A stretch of DNA of 64,000 bases, from the NCBI GenBank assembly GCA_949128115.1, contig OX421967.1, forward strand, positions 60,586,855-60,650,854, given 5' to 3'. Below, one piece after another: positions 31,093 to 42,985 of the stretch (position 1 is its first letter; each line of letters starts with the position of its first letter). This stretch comes from Anaspis maculata. Taxonomy: Eukaryota > Arthropoda > Insecta > Coleoptera > Scraptiidae. A program made the translations under genes and the position numbers. Under the pieces are notes generated by a model that worked only from the letters and a program-made list of their open reading frames with translations, made no database searches and was not told the origin of the DNA.

Positions 31093-34000
31093 ATTAAAAA
31101 AAAATCGTCTGACATACCTACATCGAGTGTCACCGAACTCCGATAAAACTCTATATTTTCGGAATAATACCCGCATATAAATCAAAACAAAAACGTGAGA
31201 AAGCAAGGAAGATAGTTTGAAGATCGATCAATTCCAGAAACCAACCAAAGCAAGAAGCAGAATCAACTGGCGAGAACAAATTGAGATAGGTAACATTGCC
31301 TCCGTAGAGTTGATCTGGGTGATTTGCCTTACGCTCACGCAATCATATAGCTTGTTTGGCGCTTGCTTTTGGAACTTGCTGATAGTCTCGCAACAAGGCA
31401 GAGAGCATTGGTTCAAAGGAATATTTTGTGAGTTGACAACATGAAATATGTCAGGTAAAGACAGTGACAGTTCATCTGAAAGCAGTTACATCTTGAAAAA
31501 TTACCCTTCTTTTCCTACACCGAAAGGTTTGAGAAGTTTTCAGATCTCATCACAAGATATTCGAGAAGCTGGAAGTTCACATGGTTCAAGTAAACAGCAA
31601 TACTGCTGCCCGCACTGCAAGAAAATATGTAAAAGTAATAATGGTTTGAAAGTCCATCTTCGTGCTCATGAACGCCAGTCACAGTCAAAATCGAACCCTC
31701 ATGGTTATAATTTCAACGCAATGCCGACGGCATTGCCACACCATTCACCTTTAGAAGACGTTTTTGGTGCCCCTTTCCTAAATATTGCGGGAACGACATC
31801 AAACACATGGCAAAAACGTTGGCAAAAGGTATCTGAAAATGTACAAGGTAGATTGTATGATCTTCCAAATGGTGCTGTAAGCAGAAAGTTTATTCATTTA
31901 CTTGCTGATGAAATCGAATCGTTAGTAAAGTCGATTTTTCCTTCAGAACGTATGCTAATCCTTGTTGCCGTTACCTTACAAAGAGATAAAATGATTCACC
32001 GAGCTAAAGATATTCGTCGATTGTTGGAACGTCGTTTAAACCTATGGGGAGACCAACAATATGACAGACTTATCAATGAAACTATCAAAGCAGATCAACA
32101 GTTACGAAGAAAATATGGAAAAAATATTAATGCAGATCACATAATTCAGGTATTCAGCCGTTTAATACTACGTGGTAAAGTACGTGAAGCAGTTAATTGG
32201 CTTTTGACAAGTAACAGAAACATAGTCCTTTCTCCAAATGATGAAATCAGTGATTGCGGAAAAACTGTTGAAGATATTCTTAAAGAAAAACATCCTATTT
32301 CATCAACTCCTGATTCATCATGGTTCACACTGCCCGATGATTTTACTGAAATACCACAGTTATTACAAGTTGATATAACCGGTGACCATGTAGAAAAAGT
32401 GGCAAGAAAATTAAGAGGTGGTGGTGGTCCCAGTGGCTCTACAGCTGAACATTGGAATGACTTTTTGGTGAGGTTTGGTCAAGCAAGCTTTCACTTGAGA
32501 GAGTCAGTTGCTAGTTTGACAATGAAACTAAATAATCAATCTGTACCCTGGGAAGAAATCCAAGCGTTGATGTCAAGCCGTCTTGTGGCACTTGATAAAT
32601 GCCCAGGCGTTCGTCCAATTGGGATTGGAGAATGCTTAAGACGGATTTTATCAAAATGTATGATAGAAGTTACTGGCTCAGATGTTACAGAAGCCTGTGC
32701 TCAGCTCCAACTATGTAGCGGAATAAGTGGAGGAATTGAAGGTGCAATACATGCCATGAATACTTTGTTCCAAGGTAATTGCCGTCCAAGTTCTAAATGG
32801 GGGATGCTTTTAGTTGATGCAAATAATGCTTTTAATTCTGTAAATAGGCAACTAGCATTATGGCAAGCAAGAATTTACTGGCCACGTTGTGCACAATTTT
32901 TATATAATACCTACAGAGGTCATGCTGAGCTTGTTATTCGGGATAGTAATGTTCGGTTATATAGCAGAGAGGGGGTTACTCAAGGGGATCCTCTTGCAAT
33001 GCCTTTATATGCATTAGCTACTTTACCCATAATAAAAAAACTCAAAAATACAAGTAATATCACTCAATGCTGGTATGCAGATGATTCATCGGCTCAGGGT
33101 ACATTCAGTGATCTCAGAAATTGGTGGGATAGATTGAATAATCTAGGTCCTTCTTATGGATATTTTCCACAAGGCAAGAAGTCAATCATTATTGTTGCTG
33201 AAACTGAAAAATCCGAGGCTTTGAAAATTTTTAAAGGGACTGGAGTGAGCGTTGCAACTGGGGCACGATTTTTGGGCGGTTATATTGGCGAAGGAAAAGA
33301 TGAATTTGTATGTAATAAAATTGAAAACTGGATTTCGGCTGTTGAAAAACTAACAGTAGCTTGTAAAGAATCACCACAAGCTGCCTATACAGCCATCACT
33401 AAATCTGTCCAGTTTCAATGGTTATTCTTGCAACGTGTAACCGAGGGATTAGAAGATTTTTTTATACCTTTAAACATTGTTCTGAGAGAAAAATTTTTAC
33501 CAACTTTATTAGGTGGGAATATTTCTTCAGAAGAAGCTGATCTATTTTCCTTGCCTGTTAATAAAGGGGGTCTTGCTATTGCAAATCCAGCTCATTTGGC
33601 AAATATACATTTCGCGAATAGTAAACAAGGCAATAGTCATCTTTCATCTTCTATTCTCAATGGCACTCCTATGAACATTAATCAACATGATGAATTTTTA
33701 AAAAATGCTCACAAACAATGTCGTACAGAAAAAGAAATTCAGGCTGACATTCTTCTGAATGAAACCTTAACAAAATTGAATCCGATCCAAAGAAGAGCGA
33801 TTGAACGATCCATCTTTTCAGTAATGAAATCTAAATCTTCAATCTGGTTGTCAATGGTGCCCTCTCGAAAAGATCATTTTGACTTGTCACCAATGGAATT
33901 CAGAGATGCGTTAGCAATACGATATCACAGAAAGCCTGTTTTGATGCCAAAATCCTGCGACGGATGTGGAAATGATGGATTCAATTTGGATCATGCCCTG

Positions 34001-34674
34001 TGCTGCAAAACTGGTGGATTGATTGTCAAAAGACATAACGAAATAAGGGACCTGTTTGGTGAATTGTGTGATGCAGCATGGGGACATGTTACCAAAGAAC
34101 CCATCATTTCCGAAGAAAACGGGGGTCTACGTGGGGACCTAGCTTGTCGCGGAGTATGGGATGTACAGAGGGAGACGTTGTTCGATATACGTGTCGTTGA
34201 CACTGACGCTCCCTCGTACATCGCTAGATCTGTAGCGGCTGTACTCGCGACAGCTGAAAACGAAAAGACGCGAAAATACTCCACAGCTTGTGAATTACGT
34301 CATGCCACTTTTACGCCACTGGTACTTTCTGTTGATGGAGTATTTGCACCCCAAACTTCATTTTTTATCAAAAATCTGGCAGAAAGATTATCAGACAAAT
34401 GGGACACAAGATTGAGCAAGATCACTGGATGGCTCCGGGCACGAATTGCCATTGCTACTTTACGTGCAAGCAGCATGTGCATTCGTGGGACACGTCAAAA
34501 ATGGAGAAGAGCGGGACTTTTTGGTTTTGAAGATGGGGCTGGTGTCAAATTCTAAATTCTAAATTCAAATTTATACCTCAGTTATACATAAATTATACAT
34601 AATATTGTATCATTTATATTAATTATATCATATACATTGTATAAAGTAATTATGATACAGTAAATTAGGTCGCT
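31093..34674 (+). mobile_element. Non-LTR retrotransposon with restriction-like endonuclease, apparently full length
   Basis: Exact 16-bp duplications border 3,582 bp comprising a leader of about 355 bp, one intact ORF and a 3' untranslated region of about 119 bp with no poly(A) tail. Single ORF, N-terminal zinc finger, central RT, C-terminal endonuclease and no A-tail match the R2-like early-branching non-LTR group. The identical duplications and open frame argue for a recent insertion. The target is inside a foldback element, not rDNA. Confidence 0.88.
31448..34555 (+). CDS. Reverse transcriptase/restriction-like endonuclease polyprotein
   Basis: 1,035 aa. A C2H2 finger at residues about 52-74 (CPHCKKICKSNNGLKVHLRAH) may bind nucleic acid. 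The RT domain spans roughly 380-640, with PGVRPIGIGE, VDANNAFNSVN near 455, EGVTQGDPLAMPLY near 510 and the YADDSS catalytic motif near 542. After a thumb region comes a zinc-binding CX2C...HALCC motif near 836 (CDGCGNDGFNLDHALCC). A PD-(D/E)XK-like nuclease follows: GLRGDLACRG near 893, then FDIRVVDTDAPS. The product would nick the target and prime reverse transcription there. YADD is followed by Ser-Ser rather than the hydrophobic pair common in R2, and the usual RPD of the nuclease reads RGD. Both are typical of a less studied subgroup as far as I recall. The ATG chosen is the first in frame; an ATG at 31,441 runs at once into a stop. Confidence 0.92.
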   Translation: MSGKDSDSSSESSYILKNYPSFPTPKGLRSFQISSQDIREAGSSHGSSKQQYCCPHCKKICKSNNGLKVHLRAHERQSQSKSNPHGYNFNAMPTALPHHSPLEDVFGAPFLNIAGTTSNTWQKRWQKVSENVQGRLYDLPNGAVSRKFIHLLADEIESLVKSIFPSERMLILVAVTLQRDKMIHRAKDIRRLLERRLNLWGDQQYDRLINETIKADQQLRRKYGKNINADHIIQVFSRLILRGKVREAVNWLLTSNRNIVLSPNDEISDCGKTVEDILKEKHPISSTPDSSWFTLPDDFTEIPQLLQVDITGDHVEKVARKLRGGGGPSGSTAEHWNDFLVRFGQASFHLRESVASLTMKLNNQSVPWEEIQALMSSRLVALDKCPGVRPIGIGECLRRILSKCMIEVTGSDVTEACAQLQLCSGISGGIEGAIHAMNTLFQGNCRPSSKWGMLLVDANNAFNSVNRQLALWQARIYWPRCAQFLYNTYRGHAELVIRDSNVRLYSREGVTQGDPLAMPLYALATLPIIKKLKNTSNITQCWYADDSSAQGTFSDLRNWWDRLNNLGPSYGYFPQGKKSIIIVAETEKSEALKIFKGTGVSVATGARFLGGYIGEGKDEFVCNKIENWISAVEKLTVACKESPQAAYTAITKSVQFQWLFLQRVTEGLEDFFIPLNIVLREKFLPTLLGGNISSEEADLFSLPVNKGGLAIANPAHLANIHFANSKQGNSHLSSSILNGTPMNINQHDEFLKNAHKQCRTEKEIQADILLNETLTKLNPIQRRAIERSIFSVMKSKSSIWLSMVPSRKDHFDLSPMEFRDALAIRYHRKPVLMPKSCDGCGNDGFNLDHALCCKTGGLIVKRHNEIRDLFGELCDAAWGHVTKEPIISEENGGLRGDLACRGVWDVQRETLFDIRVVDTDAPSYIARSVAAVLATAENEKTRKYSTACELRHATFTPLVLSVDGVFAPQTSFFIKNLAERLSDKWDTRLSKITGWLRARIAIATLRASSMCIRGTRQKWRRAGLFGFEDGAGVKF

Positions 34675-34900
34675 ATGAAATGTGTTATTATTGTTGAATA
34701 GAGACATATTTCAGTAGACTAGACTTTGATTTGAATTTAAATAGAGTCGGTTGAACGGTTCAAAGATATGCAAAAAAATCTGTTTTCAAAAAACAACTAT
34801 TATACGTTTGCGATGGTATAAATTTAAAAAAATCTCCTTTTTTTTGAATTCTCTACTTCCCTGTGAATGTTGTAACCCTTATTCCGGGACACACCCTGTA

Positions 34901-35720
34901 CAGGGTGTCCGGTGTTTAATGGCGGAAACCTTGGCAATCGATAGAGAATCAAAAAAAAACTTTCCCCAAAACACCCTGTTCAAAACCGAACAATCACGGA
35001 AATATAGGCCTTCAAAGTTTAACTTGAAAATTGGTTTTTTGCATAACTTCCGAACCGTTCAACCGATTTTGTTCAAATTTGAACCAAAGTTTACTAAAAT
35101 AATTATGTCTCTATTGGAAAATAAAAACGCATTCTATCGAACATTTTTAAGGGCAAAGGTAGTAGGGGTACCTACCCTATTTTTCACTACCCTGATTATT
35201 TTTGGAAATCGTTCCAATTTTTAAATTTCACGTTCAATTCAGAGAAGAAAGTTACTCTTGCAAAATTTTGATTGAAGGCTTCGTGAAAACCTAGAAAACT
35301 TGGATTTGGATTCTGGATTTGAGAAATCATGAGTTTTTTTATTTCAATTTTTAGACCTTTCAGAGTGGAATTTTCAAGATGTTTCCCCAAGTTTCAAATC
35401 AAAATAGCTCAAAAATGAAGCCTCTTATCAAAATTTTGCATAAGGAACTTTTTTTCAAGTTGAACGTAGAATCAAAAAGATGGAACGATTTCCAAAAATA
35501 ATTGGAGGCTTCAAAATAGGGGAAAAGGGTAGGTCACCCCCTATTATTTGCGCCCCAAAACATGTTAGATAAAATGCGTTATCATTATTCAATAGAGACA
35601 TATTTTAGTAAACTTTGGTCCAAATTGGAACAAAATCTGGTTGAACAGTTCATAAATTATGCAAAAAAGAAGATTTTTCAATTTCAGCTTTGAAAGGCTA
35701 TATTATCGCTGTTATTTTTT
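34901..35720. mobile_element. Foldback family TACAGGG, copy 4, truncated
   Basis: Begins TACAGGGTGTCCGGTG next to the end of copy 3 and carries the internal words GAACCGTTCAACCGATTTTG and GAAGCCTCTTATCAAAATTT. A matching right terminus is not clear. Confidence 0.6.
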
Positions 35721-36470
35721 GATTTTGAACAAAGTGTTCAAGGAAAGTCTATCTATTTTTACGTGTTTGTTGTGTTGATACATAAGCTATAAAGACTTTT
35801 ATATAAGCTGTATATGGATTTTACAGTTTATGTACTTAATTTGACACTTGTCAAAATAACCTCAAAAACTACAACATTTTCACAATTTGCACTGGAACAT
35901 ACACGTAAAATGTTGTACAACACTCGTGGCTTGTTACACAAGATATTTTCCGACACTCAGCCTCTTACAGAACTCGGGCTGCGCCCTCGTTCTGCAAATT
36001 TCGGCTTCGTGTCTGAAAACCACTTATGTAACAGCCAACTCGTATCGTAAACTACTATTACCTACAAGCGTTAAATAATACCCGTCACTTCTAACACGTC
36101 GTCATGGGCGACGTGCTAAAAGTGATGATCCTGCGCATTCCTGTCATATTTTCAATAAATTCTGACATTTATCAAACATTTCAAAGACCATTGTAGATAA
36201 AATCTTGTACGATACACGCGTTAAAAGTGTCTTATGTTGTTCGCGGGGTTCCCGCTCACAAAATGATCTCTGTTACTTCTAACACTTGAATCGTGAATAG
36301 CTATTATATGCTCTTGTTGATTGCCAAAGTTTCCGCGAATAAATACCGGGCACCAACCTGTTATACAGGTGTCCAGGTGTCCAAAACAACCATTTTTCCT
36401 TACACCCTGTATACAACGCATACATGATTGATGCCGGTGATGGTGCTGTTTAGTTTCAACCATAATTTAT
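35721..36470. other. Mixed repeat remnants, no gene
   Basis: Includes an imperfect palindrome at 36,085-36,125 (TCACTTCTAACACGTCG against CGACGTGCTAAAAGTGA) and a MITE end near 36,376-36,415. ORFs are short and unrecognised. Confidence 0.5.
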
Positions 36471-38640
36471 TGTATATTTGTGTATATTGTGAAATTTGTT
36501 GCATAACTTATGGATATACAAGGTGGTCCTCGTTTTATGTCATTAAATTTAAGGATCAATAGAAAATGAACAATGAAGAGGACTTTTTCAAAAAACATAT
36601 TTGAGAAATGCCTAATAACAGAGATACAGCCCTTCAGAGTTGGAAATAAATAATCGGTTTTTTTTCGCATAACTTTTGAACCGTTCAACCGATTTCATTC
36701 AAAATAGAACCAAAGGTTTACTGGAGCTAACCCCCTGTCGAACAATCATAACATGTTTCATAAAAAAGTTTCAGGAGCGTAGATATCGGGGGGTGTTCCT
36801 ACCCCCCCCCTTTATATCTCACTCATCAGTTATTTTTGAAAACTGTTCATAATTTTGAATTCCACGTTCAATTTAGAAGATAAAGTAACTCTTGCGAAAT
36901 TTTGATTAGAGGCTTCGTTTAGGAGATATTCGAGTTTGAAACTTTGGAAAACATCCCGAAATCGCCACTTTCCAGAACCCAAATTGTTTTTTTCCTGAAA
37001 ATTTCCCCGTGTTTTTGAAAAAATGGTTGTTCATCAACTTAGAAATTCTAGAAAACCTATTTCAGCCGAGAAATCATGAGTTTCTTTGAATTTGAATTTT
37101 TAGACCTTTGAAAATGGCGATTTCGGGATGTTTCCCAAAAATTCAAACCCAAATATCTCCTAAACGAAGCCTCTAATCAAAATTTTGCAACAGTGATTTT
37201 CTCTTCAAAATTGAACGTAGAATTCAAAATTATGAACAGTTTCCAAACATAACTTGGGAGATGAAAAATAGGGGGGGGGGGGGAAGTAGGGTCACCCCCT
37301 AATGTCTAAGCCCCTGAAACTTTTTTATGGAACATGTTATGATTGTTCGACAGGGGATAATTTCGGTGAACCTTTGGTTCTATTTATAATCAAATCGGTT
37401 GAACGGTTCAAAAGTTATGCGAAAAAAACGATTCTTTATTTCCAACTTTGAAGGGCTGTATCTCTGTTATTAGGCATTTTTCAAATATGTTTTCAGGAGA
37501 AAGTCCCCTTCATTTTTTATTCTCTATCGATCCTTAAATTCAATGACATAAAAGTCGGACCTCCCTGTATACAATATCTGTATAATGGAAAATACGAAAT
37601 CAAAGTAGAAAGTGAAATTTGCATGATATTCTTCAGTTTTTTCTAAATATTTCAGGAACGCTTCAAGATATTTCAAAACGGTTTGTTGTGTCTTCACATG
37701 CATTAAATGAAACATCAATTCCTCAATTTTGTTCATTTTATCTATCTTGGTTTTTGAAATGAATGGAAACAAAAATATTTTCCTCCTCCACCCTGTATAT
37801 AGCTCCGGCACTGTTGACGCTGTTGGGTTCCGTTCTCAACCAGTTCATGTAAATATGGTCAACAAATATGCCAATCGGCATTTTCCAATGACGAAGCTGA
37901 AGGTCTTTGGCACAATATTTTCTTTATTATTTCGGAACCTGTTCACCCTGTAATAGTTTTTATCACACATAAGTGACCTTCCGAGTTACTTTCCAATAAT
38001 CCGTTGGAATTTTTTATTTAGCATTTTTATTAAAAAAGGGCCCCCCTGACCCCCCACGTTGAAAAATTGCTTGACAGCACTTCTCAGATGATAGATGAAG
38101 GCTTTCTGAACATGCCTGCAAAAAATTGTTCCGTAGTCATAAAATGCATAGTTATAACCCTAGTCCACCGGACTAATTGGCTTGCTGGCGAAAAGAGAAG
38201 AGCAGACTTTGATGGACAGAGAGCGCAGGGGAAGATTGGAGAATGGTCTGTTGCGAAGACAATTGAGATGTCCAGATGAAAAGCAAAAAGTTTTGCAATT
38301 CGTGCTTCTCAAGGAATAAGTGCGAATGAGGTCCAGAGAGAGGTTCGCATTGCTGGAAGACTCTTGAATCCAACAAGACGCCGGCAGAGGGGCGAAAGAG
38401 GTTCTACGGTTTGTTTCTGTCAGTATGGGACTGGGAAGGATATGGTGGTTGATGGAGCGATTGTAGCTAAACTGGAAATATCTTGGGCTGTTTTTTTTAA
38501 TTTTAATTTCATTTTACAACAGTTTGAACAAAACAATAGACTCGGACCAAAAATACTTCACAACATTAATAATTATTACTGCAGCATAACTAGTTTTCGT
38601 AAAGGATATCGCCAGCATTTCACATTTGAGTGAAGTTGCT
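36470..38640. repeat. Segmental duplication partner of 20,350-22,130
   Basis: Collinear at an offset of about 16.5 kb near the gene, for example 21,540-22,100 with 38,042-38,600. Both copies lead directly into a minus-strand zinc-finger gene (B and D). Confidence 0.85.
36513..37572. mobile_element. Foldback family TACAGGG, copy 2, complete
   Basis: The left end (GGTGGTCCTCGTTTTATGTC) and right end (GACATAAAAGTCGGACCTCC) are inverted, and the 1.06-kb body folds back on itself with a centre near 37,050. It carries no ORF for a transposase, so it is non-autonomous. A run of G occurs at 37,271-37,282. Confidence 0.8.
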
Positions 38641-38674
38641 ATGTGTCATTCCCCTCAAAAATTTCCCAAAATGT

Positions 38675-39844
38675 TTAATCTCGTTCGTTCGTATTGGCAT
38701 GTTTCAGATTGTGCTTTTTCAAATTACTTTTATGTTTAGTTTTGAACGAGCATTTGTGGCATGTGTACCAATTAACTTCTTCACTGGGAGCATGTGTTAA
38801 CATGTGCCTTTTCAAATTGCCTTTAAGTTTAGTTTTAAACAAGCATTCATTGCATCTAAACCATTCAATTTCTTCATTGGGAGCATGTGTTAACATGTGG
38901 TGCTTCAAACTGATTTTATGTTTAGTTTTGAACAAGCATTTATCGCATTTGTACCAATCAATTGCTTCACTGGGAGCATGTGTTAACATGTGGCGTTTCA
39001 AACTGTATTTACGTTTAGTTTTGTACGAGCATTTATTGCATTTGTACCAATTGATTTCTCCATTAGGAGCATGTGTTATCATGTGCCGTTTCAAATCGTT
39101 CGTTACTTTAGCTCGAAAGAAGCATTTGTCACAGTTGTACCATTCAATCTGATCTGGATTGGCATGTTTCAGCAAGTGTATTTTCAAACAGTGTTTATGT
39201 TTAGTTTTATACGAACAATTTCCACAGTTGTAACAGACGATATCTTCAGGATTAGCGTGTTGCGACATGACATGCCGTTGCAGTGAGGTTTTGTGTTCAG
39301 TTTGGAAGGAGCACGTCGCACAATGATATGTAATCGATGACAGTGCAGTACAGTGGTCTAAATTTTTGTCCGATCTAATTGGCCGAGAAGCATCTTGGCA
39401 TTTCACTTCTGTAACTCTTCCCACCATTCCACAGCTGTCGTAATGCTTCGCAGCCGACAGGATAGAAAACGCTTTGAATTTGCAACCCGGGAAGCATCCG
39501 AACTCTTCACAGTAACCGTCATCTTGATAAACCGTCCTGTCCCCGTTGACCTTGAGTTTGTGTTCTCGAACGCAATGTTCGTATACATTGAGTTGATAAA
39601 AACTTTTGAATTCGCACGCTTCGCAACAGTGGAGCTGTGGTTCGAAGATTGCGTGGAACAATTCCGCTTGGTAAACCGTTTCGTGTTGTCTTCGAACGTG
39701 ATGGTCAAGCTGGAAACTCCATTCGGTTTCATAGGGACATTGTGGACATCCTAGCGTTGCTGCCGCCTCCCGTTGATTTGACCTACATATTTATAAGTGA
39801 ATGATAGTGTATTTCGCATAAAAGGTATGGGTCGCAACTTACAT
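38675..39844 (-). CDS. C2H2 zinc-finger gene D
   Basis: AT at 39,844-39,843, a 60-nt intron at 39,783-39,842, exon 2 from 39,782 to 38,675; about 369 aa. It has the short spacer class (KLKVNGDRTVYQDDGYC) and seven tandem fingers, one fewer than B, and ends ANTNERD. Fingers 1-3 are closest to gene A (HKHCLKIHLLKH, VTNDLKRHMITH), while the spacer and C-terminus are B/G-like, so the gene looks recombinant. The Trp usual before the second tandem finger is Cys (DIVCYNCGNC). Confidence 0.87.
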
Positions 39845-40021
39845 GGTAGATATTGGAATTTCTTGGTTATTGATTTAATTAGTTTATCAAAAGCATAGTT
39901 TCGAGCTAGGTTTTATTAATTCGCATTGGAAAGGTACCTGATTACCTATCTACGTAAAGAAACAGTCACGGTGATAAAATAGAGCTGATAAAATAATTTT
40001 AGTAGAAAAAAAAACAACGAA

Positions 40022-40115
40022 CGTCTTATGTATAGTAGCGCCTAGAGATGTGGTGAGTTATAAATGGAGCGCCCTCTCTCGTTACATGCTGGAGTGTTCC
40101 AGTTTTCTCCGGTTT
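40022..40115 (+). promoter_or_regulatory. Upstream module of zinc-finger gene D
   Basis: TATGTATAGTAGCGCC, GTGGTGAGTTATAAAT, GAGCGCCCTCTCTCGTT and TTCTCCGGTTTAAATGCC in order, about 180 bp from the split start and opposite in orientation to the gene. TATAAAT (40,059-40,065) points away from gene D, so a divergent transcript is possible. Confidence 0.65.
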
Positions 40116-42985
40116 AAATGCCAGTCATTCTGCGGTTTTGCCGAGGGTTTTGCCTATATATTCCCATATACTGATTTGACAGTGAGGTATCTTTGTGCGA
40201 TTGTGCATGTCGACCAAGTTTATTACTTGATACTTTTATTGGAAAAGTAGTTCCAGGATTACGCTCACAAGCTCTTACATTTGATAACGAGATTTTCCTG
40301 AGTAAACGTATTGCCGAAATGATAATATCTGAGATATAGGCTGTCAAAATTGAATTAAAAAAATGGTTTTCTTCTTAATTATTGATGCACTGATAGTTGT
40401 CAGTTACGAATTTATGAGCTGGTAGTAATCAGTTTTGTCGAAATAAGCCAATGCCGGTGGCGTAGATATTGGAGGAGCTCGCCCTTTTCAACATTTTAAC
40501 AGTCCATAGAGCTTCAAAACTGGAAGGGTCTTCGTTAAGAGAAACCATTGCAAAGACGCCCAGTAAGAGCCGTTTTTAAATTTGGAAATAAAATAATTTT
40601 GTTTGATCAACTTTCGAGTCGTTTGACCAATCTTGCCTAAATTTCGACCATCATTCACTGAACTGATTCTCTATTGAACGATAATGAGCGCTTCCCATTT
40701 AGGACACTCTATGTCGGCTTGTGTCAATACAAGTCAACGACATGAATAGAACACGTTTCGTACGTTTGTGCTACGGATGTCATCTTTTACACCACACGGT
40801 CATGCGCAGAAACGGCTGTCAAAACTCGAAAGGTTAATAACGTCATTGACGCGAAAAAAGACGCTTGGAAGCCTTGGAAGATTTACCAAGCTCACGTTGA
40901 CCTAGAGAATAAATTTCGCAAAAATGTAGCACGTAGGGGCATTATTCATTCTTTTCACTGGTGCCATTCTGTAAACGATATCTTCACTATTATTACATTC
41001 GGGGCTTGTGACACCCCATAGCTGCTGTCACCATCAAGTACTTCTCGTGTAGCAACTATTTAGAACCTTCTTGAACCAATCAGGCATCAGGCGATTAGGC
41101 ATCGGTCACCTAGGAGCTATCTTACTTACTAATTCGTCTGATCTAGCCGTGAAGTCCGAAAACTTGTTGTGGAAGTAAAGCTTGATTTGCACCTAGAGCT
41201 ATTAGAGCTACGTCAAGAGCTTAGTTGGTGTTGCGCAAGCGCCTTCAGTTGGCACGTTCAAAAAACAGAACTAAAGCTTTTGGCAAGCGCCTTTAGATGA
41301 CGCTCACGAAGAAGTAAAGCTGAATTTACAGTACCAAGGTCACAACAGTCGTTTGACAGTGAGCGTATCTAAGAAATAGCTCGTGAAAATTATAAAGCTC
41401 TATTCACATAATAAAAGTTGAAAAAATCATGTTGTCCAGATGACGCACACGAAGAACTGAAGCTCGATTCACTGTATGGAAGCTACTGTAGTCATATTGT
41501 CATGTCCGAGCAGTATTTCAATACTCAGTGCAATTCAAATTGAATGACATATCGGGCGGCTGTGAAATGTGACGTTTATAATTAAAATAATGTGTCTTCG
41601 GAGTCCGTATAGGTTTTATGAGATGGACTACCATCAAACATTCACAAATTGATGATAATATTACCGATTTTGCGTTTTGGGTTCGTTCATAATTGAGACG
41701 AACGTTTAAACACGCACTGTTTTTTTTTTTGACTGATAACAAACATAAATACACGTCAATTATTATTCGCGTTTGAGTCGCCGATTACTACTCGCTGTTT
41801 TCGCTCTAGATTTAATACTGCTCCGTCAGTCGACACGCACTTTGACTGTTATTCCGGGGCTTTCCACTGGTTCTTTGGCAAATTCCACATTGACCGCGAA
41901 ATGTGGCTTCGCGGCGACTCTCGAACAGTCCAACACTTTTGCGTGTATCACCGGCGTGTTTTGGAAGCGACACTTTTGTCAATCGGGTAGATGTGTTCTA
42001 CTCGAGTTTTGATATCTCCATGCTATATCAAACGGTCTGGAGCCTACGCGTATGCTCTCGAATGCACTAGTTTTGCACGAGAGCTTCGCAACTTGTAACA
42101 CTGTATTAGAACGGTCCAGAAAGACCGCGTGTGCTCTCGAATGCACAACAGCCTCGCAGCTCGTATCAATAAGTTCCGATCATAAACTCAATTGGACTTT
42201 GGGAAAGCATTTCTAGCACAAAATGTCAAATTAAACCGCCGCCCGCAAGATGTCACTGCATTTGAACGCGAGGGACTTTAGATGAGTAGTTTGCAAAACT
42301 AAATCTGATTTTTTAGATAAATAACATTCATCGAGACTGAAAAGAAATTGGAGCTGTGAAAGCTTTTTTGCATCTTTTGAGTTTTTTGTATGCCAAAACG
42401 TAAAGATTTGTTGAACTTTTTTCTGTTTTGATGTCGGTCTGTCTGTAAGAGGGTGGGGCGCAGACATGGAAGTTGGATTGGCGGCGAGATTTCTCGATTG
42501 AAAATATCAGGCATTTACAGTCATACCACAGTAGAATGGCACACAGCTTGTGTCATCAAATGTCATTTGTCACTTGTCACATCGCTGAAAAGCTACCAAG
42601 ACGTTCTTTTCAGCAAACAGAAAATGAAACTTCAATTTTTATTCTGTCAACAATTATTAAGAGACACAAAATCTGATTTGGGTCTCTACATATATATGCC
42701 GATCACGTTTTAAATTCAGTAGAAATAAAAACGCGGTTGGCCATGTTCCCTAGGGTGTAACGGACGCTGACAGACCAAGTTACGTGGAAACGGGCTTTTT
42801 GTGGCGAAGTCCAGTGAGGTTAGGAAATTTTGACATAAAACGCCAATTCTGGCGTATCCTTGCATCATATTCCGCTATAGTGTTGCCTTGGCTGTTATGA
42901 CTGTTATCTTGTCAAAATGGAAGGTAAGTGACAGTGCCAAGCCGTTCTAGGTTTTAGACACTAGGCCTTCATTTCTGACCATACA
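40116..42985. repeat. Segmental duplication copy 2 (partner 10,065-14,879), without solo LTR
   Basis: Retains the empty LTR site at 41,365-41,368. Ends at about 42,985, where the partner instead has the foldback at 14,880. No gene supported. Confidence 0.85.

Larger units (their letters stand above)
30324..34903. mobile_element. Foldback family TACAGGG, copy 3, split by a retroelement
   Basis: Left end TACAGGGTGTCCCGGAATA, with an inverted right end near 34,880-34,903 (TATTCCGGGACACACCCTGT). Removing the retroelement at 31,093-34,674 and one target duplication leaves about 980 bp with internal inverted halves, as in the copy at 36,513. Confidence 0.75.
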
